This document shows positions 17,762 to 26,265 of a stretch of 64,000 nt of DNA, in pieces. The notes under the pieces are model-generated. The model was given only the letters and a program-made list of their open reading frames with translations, did not search any database and was not told the DNA's origin. Numbering within the stretch: position 1 is the first letter of the stretch; the number at the start of each line of letters is the position of its first letter. The stretch is from Solirubrobacter taibaiensis. GTDB lineage: Bacteria; Actinomycetota; Thermoleophilia; Solirubrobacterales; Solirubrobacteraceae. Both the position numbers and the translations under genes were made by a program. Location: the NCBI GenBank assembly GCA_027587225.1, contig JAPDDQ010000016.1:62001-126000 (forward strand). Direction: 5' to 3'.

Positions 17762-17814
17762 GCCACGCGAGGTACGAGTTTGTCCGGCTCAGGCTGACAA
17801 AGTCGCACCTCGCG
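17762..17814. repeat. Dispersed 53-nt palindromic repeat, copy 1
   Basis: The inverted repeat has arms at 17766-17784 and 17796-17814, with 17 of 19 positions pairing around an 11-nt loop. It lies between two convergent genes. The same 53-nt unit occurs in reverse orientation at 39318-39370 with 46 of 53 positions identical. It resembles REP-like elements and could also act as a bidirectional terminator, although no T-run follows. Confidence 0.75.
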
Positions 17815-17832
17815 AGGCGGGAGCCGCGTTTG

Positions 17833-18867
17833 TCAGCCGGCGACGTTCCGAGCCGAAGGCACGCGCTCGAGCACCTCGGGGTCCGTCAGCGGGAAGTGGC
17901 ACGCGGCGAGATTTCCGCCGTCCTTCGCCTCCAGCGGCGGGTCCTCGTTCCGGCACACCTCCTGCGCCTTCCAGCAGCGTGTGTGGAAGCGGCAGCCCGG
18001 CGGCGGGTTGGTCGGTGAGGGGACGTCGCCGACCAACACCTGGCGCTTCTTCGCCGCGGCCAGGCGCGGGTCCGCGACCGGCACGGCCGACATCAACGCG
18101 CCCGTATACGGCATGCGGGGGTGCGAGTAGAGCTGGTCCGAGGTGGCCAGTTCGACGATCCGGCCCAGGTACATCACGGCGACGCGGTCGCACATGTGGC
18201 GCACGACGGACAGGTCGTGCGCGATGAAGATCAGCGTCAGCCCGAGGTCCCGCTGCAGGTCGCGCAGCAGGTTCAGGACCTGTGCCTGGATCGACACGTC
18301 CAGAGCGGAGACCGGCTCGTCGGCGACGATCACCTTCGGGTTCAAGGCCAGCGCCCGCGCGACGCCGATGCGTTGCCGCTGGCCGCCGGAGAACTCGTGC
18401 GGGTAGCGGTTGTAGTGCTCGGGGTTCAGACCGACGAGGTCCATCAGGTCCTGGACGGCCTGCTTGCGCTCGCGCGCGTCCTTCTTCATGCCGTGGATGA
18501 CGAACGGGTCGCTGATGATCGAGCCGACGGTCTTGCGCGGATTCAGCGAGGAGTACGGGTCCTGGAAGATCATCTGCATCTCACGACGCAGGGCCTTGAG
18601 CTCTTCGCCCTTGACGCCGGCGATCTCCCGGCCCTCGAACTTGATCGAGCCTGCGGTGGGCTCCATCAGCCGCAGGAGCAGGCGCGCGGTGGTGGACTTG
18701 CCGCAGCCGGACTCGCCGACCAACCCCAGGGTCTCGCCCTCCAGCACGTCGAACGAGATGCCGTCGACGGCCTTGACCGCCCCGACCTGCTTCCGGAAGA
18801 ACCCGGCGTAGATCGGGAAGTGCTTGAAGAGGCCGTCGACCTCCATGATCTTGTCGCCGGCGCTCAT
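17833..18867 (-). CDS. Oligopeptide/dipeptide ABC transporter ATP-binding protein (OppF/DppF type)
   Basis: The protein has 344 residues. The ATG at 18867 overlaps the stop of the upstream ATPase gene by 4 nt. Walker A is GESGCGKST, the Q-loop lies in [16 protein letters not shown], the signature is [15 protein letters not shown] and Walker B is [12 protein letters not shown]. The C-terminal oligopeptide-transporter extension ([17 protein letters not shown]) has the cysteine pattern typical of OppD/OppF. It powers import together with its OppD partner. It is the last gene of a four-gene operon. Confidence 0.95.
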   Translation of the reverse strand: MSAGDKIMEVDGLFKHFPIYAGFFRKQVGAVKAVDGISFDVLEGETLGLVGESGCGKSTTARLLLRLMEPTAGSIKFEGREIAGVKGEELKALRREMQMIFQDPYSSLNPRKTVGSIISDPFVIHGMKKDARERKQAVQDLMDLVGLNPEHYNRYPHEFSGGQRQRIGVARALALNPKVIVADEPVSALDVSIQAQVLNLLRDLQRDLGLTLIFIAHDLSVVRHMCDRVAVMYLGRIVELATSDQLYSHPRMPYTGALMSAVPVADPRLAAAKKRQVLVGDVPSPTNPPPGCRFHTRCWKAQEVCRNEDPPLEAKDGGNLAACHFPLTDPEVLERVPSARNVAG

Positions 18868-19928
18868 ACGGCCTTCTCTTCTTCCATCACGTCGGAGCGG
18901 GCCTCGTCGGGTTTCACGCCGGAGCGCAGCTCGCCCCACAACTTGCGTCGCACGCCGGAGTCGAGCAGGCACGCGACCTCGTGCGTCGGGGTGCCGGGCA
19001 CGGGCTGGAGTTTCGGGTCGGTCTTCTTGTGCGCCTCGCGCACGTACGGGCAACGCGGGTGGAACGAGCAGCCGCCCGGCAGGGTGATCAGCGACGGCGG
19101 CCGGCCGGGGATCGGCACGAGCTCTTCGTCGCGCGGCGCGTCGAGCCGCGGGATCGAGGACAGCAGCCCCCACGTATAGGGATGCTCGGGCCCGGCGAAG
19201 ATCGTGTCGGTGTTGGCCTTCTCGACGATCCGGCCGGCGTACATGACCGCGATCTCGTCGGCCATCTCCGCCACCACGCCCAGGTCGTGGGTGATGACGA
19301 CCACCGCGGTGTCGAACTCGCTCTGCAGCCGCTCGATCAGCTCGAGGATCTGCGCCTGCACCGTCACGTCCAGCGCCGTCGTCGGCTCGTCCGCGATCAG
19401 CAGCTTGGGGTCGTTGGCCAGCGCCATGGCGATCATCGCGCGCTGACGCATACCGCCGGAGAACTCGTGCGGGTAGCTGTCGGCGCGTTTGCGCGGTTCC
19501 GGGATGCCCACGAGCGAGAGCATCTCCACGGCGCGGTCCCAGGCCGCCGCCTTGGACACGTCCTTGTGCGAGCGGACGCCCTCGGCGATCTGCGCGCCCA
19601 CCTTGTAGAAGGGGTGCAGGGAGGACAGCGGGTCCTGGAAGATCATCGCGATCTCGTTGCCGCGAATCCGGCGCAGATCGTCGTCGGAGGCGCCGAGCAG
19701 GTCCTTGCCGTCGAAGCGCACGGTGCCGCTGATGCGCGCGTTGCGCGAGCGGGTCAGCCCCAACACGGTCAAGGAGGACACGGACTTGCCGGATCCGGAC
19801 TCACCCACGATCCCGAGCGTCTGCCCGCGATCGACGGTGTAGGAGATCCCGTCGACGGCCTTGACCAGGCCGTCCTCGGTCTCGAAGTGCACTTGGAGGT
19901 TCTCGACCTCGAGCAGCGGGGCGCCCAT
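18864..19928 (-). CDS. Oligopeptide/dipeptide ABC transporter ATP-binding protein (OppD/DppD type)
   Basis: The protein has 354 residues. Walker A is [17 protein letters not shown], the typical OppD form with S-V after GKS. The signature is [16 protein letters not shown] and Walker B is [16 protein letters not shown]. The C-terminal extension has [13 protein letters not shown]. The start is one base after the permease stop, and the end overlaps the OppF gene by 4 nt. It couples ATP hydrolysis to peptide uptake across the membrane. Confidence 0.95.
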   Translation of the reverse strand: MGAPLLEVENLQVHFETEDGLVKAVDGISYTVDRGQTLGIVGESGSGKSVSSLTVLGLTRSRNARISGTVRFDGKDLLGASDDDLRRIRGNEIAMIFQDPLSSLHPFYKVGAQIAEGVRSHKDVSKAAAWDRAVEMLSLVGIPEPRKRADSYPHEFSGGMRQRAMIAMALANDPKLLIADEPTTALDVTVQAQILELIERLQSEFDTAVVVITHDLGVVAEMADEIAVMYAGRIVEKANTDTIFAGPEHPYTWGLLSSIPRLDAPRDEELVPIPGRPPSLITLPGGCSFHPRCPYVREAHKKTDPKLQPVPGTPTHEVACLLDSGVRRKLWGELRSGVKPDEARSDVMEEEKAV

Positions 19929-20900
19929 CTAGTACCTCACTCTTGGGTCGATGAAGGCGTACAGGACGTCGACGATCAGCGACATCATCACGATGAAGAA
20001 CGCGCCGAACAGCACCGTGCCCTGGATCACCGGCAGGTCGGACAGGTTGATGGCGTTGAACGCGTAGCGCCCGATGCCGGGGATGTTGAACACCGTCTCG
20101 GTGAGGATGGCGCCGCCGAGCAGGATGCCGATGTCCAGGCCCAGCAGCGTCACGATCGGCGTGATCGCAGCGCGCACGCCGTGGCGGAAGATCACGCGGC
20201 GCTCACTGAGCCCCTTCGCCCGCGCCGTGCGGATGTAGTCCTCCTGCAGCGTCTCGATCAGGTTGCCTCTCAGGAACCGGGCGTAGATCGCCGCGAACGC
20301 CGCCGCGAGCACGCACCACGGCATGATCATCGCCTCCGCCTTCCCCCAGGCGGTCGTGGCCTCACCGTACGCCGAGTTGCCGGGCAATATCGGGAACTTG
20401 CCGATGTTGTCGTCGAACAGGAAGATCGCGACGAGGCCGAGGAAGTAGACCGGGGCGGAGATGAACAGCAGCGCGATGCCCATCGCGAGGCGGTCCATCC
20501 ACGTGCCGGGCTTGACGGCGGAGAGCACGCCGATCGGGATGCCGATCGACAGCCACAGGAGCACGGCGCCGGTCGTCAGGAAGATCGTCACGGGGAGCCG
20601 TTCGAGGATCTCGGGCAGCACGTCCGTGTTGTTCTGGAAGCTGAACCCGAAGTTGATCCCGTTGCCGCCGACGAACGGCAGGATGTCCATGATGTAGTTG
20701 AAGAACTGCTCAGGCTTGGACTTGTCCAGGCCGAGTTGCACGCGGATGATCTCCACCAGCTCCGGCGACGGCGAGCGGCCGGCGCGCGCGACCGCCGGGT
20801 CCCCCGACGGCAGCACGCTGAAGATGACGAACGTGATGCAGGAGATCACGAACATCAGGAACCCGGCCCAGAGCAACCGGCGGGCGATATAGGCAGCCAT
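19929..20900 (-). CDS. Oligopeptide ABC transporter permease (OppB/DppB type)
   Basis: This is a 323-residue inner-membrane permease. The N terminus YIARRLLWAGFLMFVISCIT is typical of OppB. The EAA loop that contacts the ATPase is near DYIRTARAKGLSERRVIFRHG, and the C terminus ALSDLP-like block appears as NLSDLPVIQGTVL. About six membrane segments are visible. It begins 7 nt after the other permease gene. In this operon the OppC-type gene comes before OppB, the reverse of the classical order. Confidence 0.93.
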   Translation of the reverse strand: MAAYIARRLLWAGFLMFVISCITFVIFSVLPSGDPAVARAGRSPSPELVEIIRVQLGLDKSKPEQFFNYIMDILPFVGGNGINFGFSFQNNTDVLPEILERLPVTIFLTTGAVLLWLSIGIPIGVLSAVKPGTWMDRLAMGIALLFISAPVYFLGLVAIFLFDDNIGKFPILPGNSAYGEATTAWGKAEAMIMPWCVLAAAFAAIYARFLRGNLIETLQEDYIRTARAKGLSERRVIFRHGVRAAITPIVTLLGLDIGILLGGAILTETVFNIPGIGRYAFNAINLSDLPVIQGTVLFGAFFIVMMSLIVDVLYAFIDPRVRY

Positions 20901-20907
20901 GGTCAGC

Positions 20908-21900
20908 TCACCTGTTCTTCGAGCCCTTGGGGTTCAGCGCGTCCTGCATGCCGTCGCCCACGAGGTTGAACGCGAGCACGGTCAGCAGCAGCGCCATGCC
21001 CGGGAAGAACATGAACCACCAGGCGGAGTCGACCTTGCCGGTCGCGTCGGCCAGCATCTGGCCCCACGACGGCTGGTCACGCACGCCCACGCCGAGGAAC
21101 GACAGCGAGGCCTCCAGCAGGATGTTCGCCGGGATGAACAGCGACGCGTAGACGATGATCGGCGCGACGAGGTTCGGGAGGATCTCGCGGAAGATGATCC
21201 GCATGTTGCCCGCGCCGAGCGACCTGGACGCCTCCACGAACTCCTTCTCGCGCAGCGACAGCACCTGGCCGCGGATGATGCGCGCGACGTAGGGCCAGTT
21301 CGCGAGCACGATGATGAAGATCACGATCGTGAGCCCGGGCTGGAGGGCGCCACCGAGGCAGCCTTCCTTGGTCGAGCACGCCGACGCGAGGCCGAGACCC
21401 AGCAGCAGCACCGGGAACGCGAGCAGGATGTCGATGACGCGCGCGATCGTGGTGTCCACCCAGCCGCGGAAGAAACCGGCGATCATGCCCATCGTCACAC
21501 CGATGAGCACCGACAGGCCGGTGCCGATGAACGCCACCATCAGCGACAGGCGGGCGCCGTCGAGGACGCGCGACATGATGTCGCGCCCGATGTCGTCGAC
21601 GCCGAACGGATGCGCGGACGTCGGGCCGAGCGGCAGGCCGAAGTCGTCCAGCGCGTCGGTCGATCGCTCACCTGGATCCGGAATGCCCAGGATTCCCCGG
21701 ATCAGCGGCGCGAAGATCGCGACGAAGATCAGCAGGACGATGAATGTCAGCGCCCCAAGCGCAACCTTGTCCTTGCGGAATCGGCGCCAGAACAACTGCA
21801 GCGGCGACCGCGCCGCCACGGGCGCTTTTCCGGCGACGATCTCGTCGACGCCGTGGTCATCGGCGTGCAGCAGATCGCTGGCGCCTGTTCCAGTACTCAA
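20908..21900 (-). CDS. Oligopeptide ABC transporter permease (OppC/DppC type)
   Basis: This is a 330-residue permease. The N-terminal cytoplasmic FWRRFRKDKVALGALTFIVL and the HPFGVDDIGRDIMSRVLDGARLS block are characteristic of OppC. The EAA loop is EFVEASRSLGAGNMRIIFREI. The TTG start has a strong ribosome binding site (GAGGGGGG, 8 nt spacing). It is the first gene of the operon, and no substrate-binding protein gene is present in it. Upstream lie tRNA-Arg and pyrE. The binding protein must be elsewhere in the genome. Confidence 0.92.
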   Translation of the reverse strand: MSTGTGASDLLHADDHGVDEIVAGKAPVAARSPLQLFWRRFRKDKVALGALTFIVLLIFVAIFAPLIRGILGIPDPGERSTDALDDFGLPLGPTSAHPFGVDDIGRDIMSRVLDGARLSLMVAFIGTGLSVLIGVTMGMIAGFFRGWVDTTIARVIDILLAFPVLLLGLGLASACSTKEGCLGGALQPGLTIVIFIIVLANWPYVARIIRGQVLSLREKEFVEASRSLGAGNMRIIFREILPNLVAPIIVYASLFIPANILLEASLSFLGVGVRDQPSWGQMLADATGKVDSAWWFMFFPGMALLLTVLAFNLVGDGMQDALNPKGSKNR

Positions 21901-21972
21901 ATCGTTAGCCCCCTCGGGGTGGTCTCGCTCCCTAAGTTCCCCGAACCGACGGACAACCTACACCTTGCAACG

Positions 21973-22000
21973 TTGGATGCCCGTTCGCGGCGCGTAAGTA
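21973..22000 (+). promoter_or_regulatory. Possible promoter of tRNA-Arg
   Basis: TTGGAT (21973-21978) and TAAGTA (21995-22000) are separated by 16 bp. They end 15 bp before the mature tRNA 5' end. Both boxes are imperfect, so this is only a plausible housekeeping promoter. Confidence 0.35.
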
Positions 22001-22015
22001 CCCTTCCCGCGCAAC

Positions 22016-22087
22016 GCCCTCGTAGCTCAATGGATAGAGCACGCGCCTCCTAAGCGCGGGATGCAGGTTCGATTCCTGCCGGGGGCA
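22016..22087 (+). tRNA. tRNA-Arg (anticodon CCT)
   Basis: This is a 72-nt cloverleaf. The acceptor stem GCCCTCG pairs with CGGGGGC, followed by discriminator A. The anticodon loop is CTCCTAA, giving anticodon CCT for AGG codons, and the T loop is GGTTCGATTCC. CCA is not encoded. It lies alone between the divergent oligopeptide transporter operon and pyrE. Confidence 0.95.
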
Positions 22088-22104
22088 CTAACTTCCGGGG
22101 TCAC

Positions 22105-22656
22105 TTACCGGTCTGGACGGTCCGGGTACACCTCGTCGATCGTCGCGAGCGCCTCGTAGGGCGCGTCGTCGGAGGCGAGCCGGATCTTCTCCGCGCCGCC
22201 GGCGAGCCGGTCGAGCACCGTGACGACGCCGACGACGTCGAAGCCTTCCGCACGCACCGCTTCGATCGCCTGGACGGTGGAGCCGCCGGAGGTGACGACG
22301 TCCTCGACGATCAGGCACCGCTCGCCCGGCTCCAGCGGCGGGCCCTCGACCTTGCGCTGCAGCCCGTGCGCCTTGGTCTCCTTGCGCACGAAGAACGCCT
22401 TCACGTCGGCGCCGCCGGCGAGCGCGGCGCACGCGGGGGCGTCGGCGCCCATGGTGAGGCCACCCACGGCCGTCGCCTCCCATTGACGGGCGTAGTGCGC
22501 GACGAGCTCACCAAGTGCCGCGAATCCGGCGGGCTGCAGGATCGCGCGCTTGGCGTCGACGTAGTACTGCGCGGTGGCGCCCGAGGTCAGGGTGACCTCG
22601 CCGATCACGAGCGCGTGCCGACGCAGTTCCTCGATCAAAGTGTCTTTTGCTGACAT
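22105..22656 (-). CDS. pyrE: Orotate phosphoribosyltransferase
   Basis: This is a 183-residue enzyme that converts orotate and PRPP to orotidine 5'-phosphate. The PRPP-binding block CLIVEDVVTSGGSTVQAIEA has the acidic pair followed by TSGGS. YYVDAKRAIL and FFVRKETKAHG form the other substrate contacts. The ATG at 22656 (MSAKDTLIEELRRHA) is the natural start; the open frame continues upstream only as the shadow of the divergent ligase gene. No other pyrimidine genes are close. Confidence 0.95.
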   Translation of the reverse strand: MSAKDTLIEELRRHALVIGEVTLTSGATAQYYVDAKRAILQPAGFAALGELVAHYARQWEATAVGGLTMGADAPACAALAGGADVKAFFVRKETKAHGLQRKVEGPPLEPGERCLIVEDVVTSGGSTVQAIEAVRAEGFDVVGVVTVLDRLAGGAEKIRLASDDAPYEALATIDEVYPDRPDR

Positions 22657-22698
22657 CGGCAAGGACACTATTGGCCGCCGCGGCCGTAGACTGGCCTC

Positions 22699-23811
22699 GT
22701 GGAGCACCGCTTCGGCGCACGGCCCGGGTTTCCGCTGGGCATCGAGGAGGAGCTTCTGCTCGTCGACGCGCAGACGTTCCGGCCCGCGAACGTCGCGAGC
22801 GACCTCGTCAACCAGCTCGATCCGCCCTCCGGCGTGATCATGAACGACCTCTACGAGGCGCTCATCGAGTGCTCCACCCCGGTCGTGGCCAGCGCCGCCG
22901 AGGGCTACGAGACGCTCGCGGCGCTGCGCCGGCTCATCCACGGCACCGGTGCCGGGTTCATCGGCGGCGGCCTGCACCCGCACGTCGCGTTCGGCGACCT
23001 CGTGCACGTGGAGGCCGACCGCTACCAGGCGATCCGCGACGAGATGCGCGGGCTCGTCTCGCGCACGCCCACGGCCGCGCTGCATGTGCATGTCGGCATG
23101 CCCGACCCGGAGACCGCGATCGACGTGTGCAACCGCATGCGCGCGCACCTCCCGCTCTTCCAGGCGCTCGCCGCCCAATCGCCGTTCTGGTTCGGCCACG
23201 ACTCCGGCCTGGCCAGCGCCCGCTCGACGATCTTCCGCGGCTTCCCGCGCTCCACCATCCCGCCCACGTTCGCCGGTTGGGAGCACTACGCGGACGTCGT
23301 GCGCTGGTGCACGGAGACGGCGGAGGTGCCGGACTACACGTACCTGTGGTGGGACATCCGGCCGAGCCCGAAGCTGGGCACGATCGAGGTCCGCGCGATG
23401 GACGCGCAGAGCCGGCTGGAGTCCGTGGCCGGGCTCGCGGCGCTCATCCACGCGCTCGCGGTCGCCTGCGCGGACGGCCAGGAAGAGGCCGCGCCGCCCA
23501 CCGAAGGGCTCATGGAGTCCTCATTCCGCGCCGCGCGCGACGGCGTGGACGCGACGATCTGGTGGCGCGGGGCGATCCGGCCGATCCGCGAGGTGGGTGC
23601 CGACGCGCTCGCGCTCGCCCGGCCCTACGCCCGCGAGCTCGACGGCGAGGACGCGCTCGAGGAGGTCGAGCGCATCCTGCGCGAGGGCGGTGGAGCGAGC
23701 CGCATGCGCGCGGCCCACGCCTCGGGCGGGATGGGCGAGATGCTCGCGCACCTCGCCCGGGAGAGCTACTCCTCGACCCAGACCACGTTGCCCATCCGCA
23801 GCCAGTCGTAG
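22699..23811 (+). CDS. YbdK-type carboxylate-amine ligase (glutamate--cysteine ligase 2 family)
   Basis: The protein has 370 residues with a GTG start. The opening FPLGIEEELLLVD, the central HVHVGMPDPETA and the metal-site segment YLWWDIRPSPKLGTIEVR are signatures of the GCS2/YbdK family. In E. coli YbdK has weak glutamate-cysteine ligase activity. In actinobacteria such proteins may ligate other amino acids, so the true product is open. The last 46 nt overlap the convergent L,D-transpeptidase gene. Confidence 0.9.
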   Translation: MEHRFGARPGFPLGIEEELLLVDAQTFRPANVASDLVNQLDPPSGVIMNDLYEALIECSTPVVASAAEGYETLAALRRLIHGTGAGFIGGGLHPHVAFGDLVHVEADRYQAIRDEMRGLVSRTPTAALHVHVGMPDPETAIDVCNRMRAHLPLFQALAAQSPFWFGHDSGLASARSTIFRGFPRSTIPPTFAGWEHYADVVRWCTETAEVPDYTYLWWDIRPSPKLGTIEVRAMDAQSRLESVAGLAALIHALAVACADGQEEAAPPTEGLMESSFRAARDGVDATIWWRGAIRPIREVGADALALARPYARELDGEDALEEVERILREGGGASRMRAAHASGGMGEMLAHLARESYSSTQTTLPIRSQS

Positions 23812-24749
23812 ATCTCCCGCGCGTTCGCGATCGGCACGCGCAGGCAGCCGTGGCTGGCGTTGTAGGGCGGGACGGACGCGTAGCCGTGGATGGCGTAGCC
23901 ACGGATGAAGTAGGTCGAGTGGACCATGCCCTTGGCGTTGGTGCCCGGCGTCTTCATGTAGACGCGGAACTTGCCGCGGATGGTCGGCGTCGACGGAGCG
24001 CCCGTGGACGTGTGGTAGATCGCCTGGACCTTCCCGCCGTCGATCAGCGCGAACACCTGCTTGCTGATGCGAGCCTCGACGTGGCGGCCGTCACCGGGAT
24101 GACGGACCTTGAAGGCGCCCTTGCCGGCGAGGAGCCCGCTGAACACCTCGGATGTCGCCGTGAACGTGCGCGACATTCCCGTGAGCTTGCGGAACGCCAT
24201 CACCGCGTTCGCGGTGCCGCTGTCGTAGACGCCGGTGCGTGGCACCCGGTACTTCAGCGCGGCGAGCTTGCCCTGCAGGATGCGGACAGCCGCGCCGCGT
24301 GAACCGCTCGCCGCGTACGGCGAGACCGCGTCCAGCCGCGCCGCCTTGGCCACCGAGGTAGCGAGGCCGGGCGTGGCGCGGTGCGAGGCGCGCAGCGTGA
24401 GCCGGCCCGCCTTGCCGGACTTGACCTTCAGCGTCGCCACGCCGGCCGCGCCGCCGTTGACGGGCTTGAAGGTGAGCGTCTTCACGCGGATCTTCTTCGA
24501 GCCGCGGTACACCCGCAGCACGGCCGTCTCGTTCGCGACGAACGGCTTCATCACGACGCGCGCGGTGAACGAGCGCCCGGTGAGGGCCGCGCCGCTGAGC
24601 GTGTCCTGGGCGGAGATCGAGAGGGTCGCCTTCGCGGGCGCGGGAGCCGGGGGCGGCGTGGGCGTCGGTGCGGGCGGCGGGGTCTGAGCGGAGGCGGAGG
24701 CGGTGGTCACACCGAGCGCGACGATCGTCGCGAACCCGATGCGCTTCAT
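23766..24749 (-). CDS. Secreted L,D-transpeptidase (YkuD) with peptidoglycan-binding domain
   Basis: The protein has 327 residues. The ATG at 24749 gives a signal peptide (MKRIGFATIVALGVTTASASA) and then a proline-rich linker. The middle holds a peptidoglycan-binding-like segment (GAAVRILQGKLAALKY, then YDSGTANAVMAFRKLTG). The C-terminal YkuD domain has YAIHGYASVPPYNASHGCLR, which includes the catalytic histidine and the SHGC nucleophile. It would form 3-3 cross-links or anchor proteins to peptidoglycan outside the membrane. The start overlaps the upstream CPBP gene by 4 nt. Confidence 0.93.
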   Translation of the reverse strand: MKRIGFATIVALGVTTASASAQTPPPAPTPTPPPAPAPAKATLSISAQDTLSGAALTGRSFTARVVMKPFVANETAVLRVYRGSKKIRVKTLTFKPVNGGAAGVATLKVKSGKAGRLTLRASHRATPGLATSVAKAARLDAVSPYAASGSRGAAVRILQGKLAALKYRVPRTGVYDSGTANAVMAFRKLTGMSRTFTATSEVFSGLLAGKGAFKVRHPGDGRHVEARISKQVFALIDGGKVQAIYHTSTGAPSTPTIRGKFRVYMKTPGTNAKGMVHSTYFIRGYAIHGYASVPPYNASHGCLRVPIANAREIYDWLRMGNVVWVEE

Positions 24750-25618
24750 GCGGCCACCGATCGGCGGGAGGAGAACGCCTGGGCGGCGCCGGACACCACG
24801 CCCACGCTGCCGACGACGACCGCGGCGAACACGGCGGGGTCCAGTTCCTTTGTCACCCCGAAGGTGATCGCGTTGTTGAGCGCGTGCAAGGCCATGCACG
24901 GAACTATGGACTGTGTTCGCCAATAAAGGAGGCACAACCCCACTCCGAACACGCCGAGCGCGATCAGCGAGATGGCCGGAGCGGGCGCGTGACCGATCGC
25001 GAACACCACGCCGGTGATGCCCATCCCCCACCACGGGCCGAGCCGTTTGGCGAGCGCGCCGAACATGAAGCCGCGGAAGAACAGCTCCTCCACGACCGGC
25101 GCGACCAGGCAGATCGTGACCGCGTACGCGGCGAGCACGACGAACGAGTCCTCGGCCTTGACGTCCTGGACGAGCGCCTGCTCGTCGGGCGTGCCGAAGA
25201 TCCCGGCGAGCAGCGCCGTGATGAACCAGAAGCCGACGTAGACGAGCGCGGCCCAACCGACCGCCTCGCCGACTTTGCGCACGGGGGTGAGCCCGAAGTC
25301 CGCGCGCGTCGTGCGCCCGAGCGCGAGCTTGATCGTGATGTACGCCGCGAAGACGAACACGAGGTTCTGGAAGCCCGTCAGCGCGAGCGTGACGCCCACG
25401 GGGAGGTCGTCGGACTCGAAGTCCGGGTCGGCGGCGTCGAGCAGCGCGATCGCCGTGCCGCCGATCAGCAGGACGATGAACAGCGCGGCGGCCAGTGCCA
25501 GGAACGGCGCCCACACCGGGATCTCAGGATCCGGGAGCGGGGGCGGGGGCTCGTCAGCGGGCGGTGTCGTCCCCTCGGGTGCGAGCCAGCCGCGGTACTC
25601 GTTGTTCTCGTCGCTCAA
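24746..25618 (-). CDS. CPBP family intramembrane glutamic protease
   Basis: This is a 290-residue membrane protein with a proline-rich cytoplasmic N terminus and about eight hydrophobic segments. The CPBP/Abi motifs are present in order: VVEELFFRGFMFG (EExxxR), VVFAIGHAP (conserved His) and ALHALNNAI. The family includes CaaX-type proteases and proteins for bacteriocin self-immunity or membrane protein processing. The TTG start overlaps the HAD stop by 4 nt, so the three genes HAD, CPBP and L,D-transpeptidase form one coupled operon. Confidence 0.9.
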   Translation of the reverse strand: MSDENNEYRGWLAPEGTTPPADEPPPPLPDPEIPVWAPFLALAAALFIVLLIGGTAIALLDAADPDFESDDLPVGVTLALTGFQNLVFVFAAYITIKLALGRTTRADFGLTPVRKVGEAVGWAALVYVGFWFITALLAGIFGTPDEQALVQDVKAEDSFVVLAAYAVTICLVAPVVEELFFRGFMFGALAKRLGPWWGMGITGVVFAIGHAPAPAISLIALGVFGVGLCLLYWRTQSIVPCMALHALNNAITFGVTKELDPAVFAAVVVGSVGVVSGAAQAFSSRRSVAA

Positions 25619-26265
25619 GTTCCGGCCAAGGGTATGAGTTCGGCGAGCGAACGGACCGCGCCGGCCGGCCGTTCGCCCTCGCGCGCGATCAGCACGGGCC
25701 GGATTCCCGCCGCGCGAGCGCCTTCCACGTCGGCCGCGGGCGTGTCGCCGACGTGCCAGGTCTGCTCCGGCGCGGTGCCCGTGAGCTGCAGCGCCGCGCG
25801 GAAGATGGCGCCGTCCGGCTTGGCCGACCCGACCTCGGCGGAGGCGAGCGCGCCGTCGATGAGCGGCGTGAGGCCGGTCTCGGCCAGGCGCTCGTGCAGC
25901 GACCAGTCCCAGTTGGAGACCACGACGAGCCGGATCCCGCGCTCGCGCAGCGCGAGCAGCGTCGGGGCGCTGTCGGGGTAGGCGAAGAAGCGGAGCGCGG
26001 CGAGCAGCGCGTCCAGCGCGACCTCGTCCGGCACGTCCAGCCCGAGCGCTCGCGCGCTGCGCACCCGGAGGTCGTGCAGCGACTCCGCGTCGCGCCCTTC
26101 ATGCAGGTGCGCCCGGTAGTACGTGATCTCTGCCCGGATGGCCCGCTCGGCCTCCTCGAGCGAGACCGGATAGCCGCGCCGCTGCAACGCGGATTGCAGG
26201 TGCGGGGCCGGATTTTCGAACCCGATCAAGGTGCCGAGGGCGTCGAGGAGAATGGCCTTGACCAT
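25615..26265 (-). CDS. HAD-superfamily phosphatase
   Basis: The protein has 216 residues from the ATG at 26265 (MVKAILLDALGTL). Motif I is LLDALGTL: the nucleophile Asp is present, but the family's second Asp (DxDGT) is Ala-Leu, so DxLGT, as in many haloacid-dehalogenase-like proteins. Motif II is VVVSNWDWS, and motifs III and IV are SAKPDGAIFR and HVGDTPAADVEGA. It is a small-molecule phosphatase or dehalogenase with an unknown substrate. It shares a CATG start with the divergent mscS gene. Confidence 0.88.
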   Translation of the reverse strand: MVKAILLDALGTLIGFENPAPHLQSALQRRGYPVSLEEAERAIRAEITYYRAHLHEGRDAESLHDLRVRSARALGLDVPDEVALDALLAALRFFAYPDSAPTLLALRERGIRLVVVSNWDWSLHERLAETGLTPLIDGALASAEVGSAKPDGAIFRAALQLTGTAPEQTWHVGDTPAADVEGARAAGIRPVLIAREGERPAGAVRSLAELIPLAGT

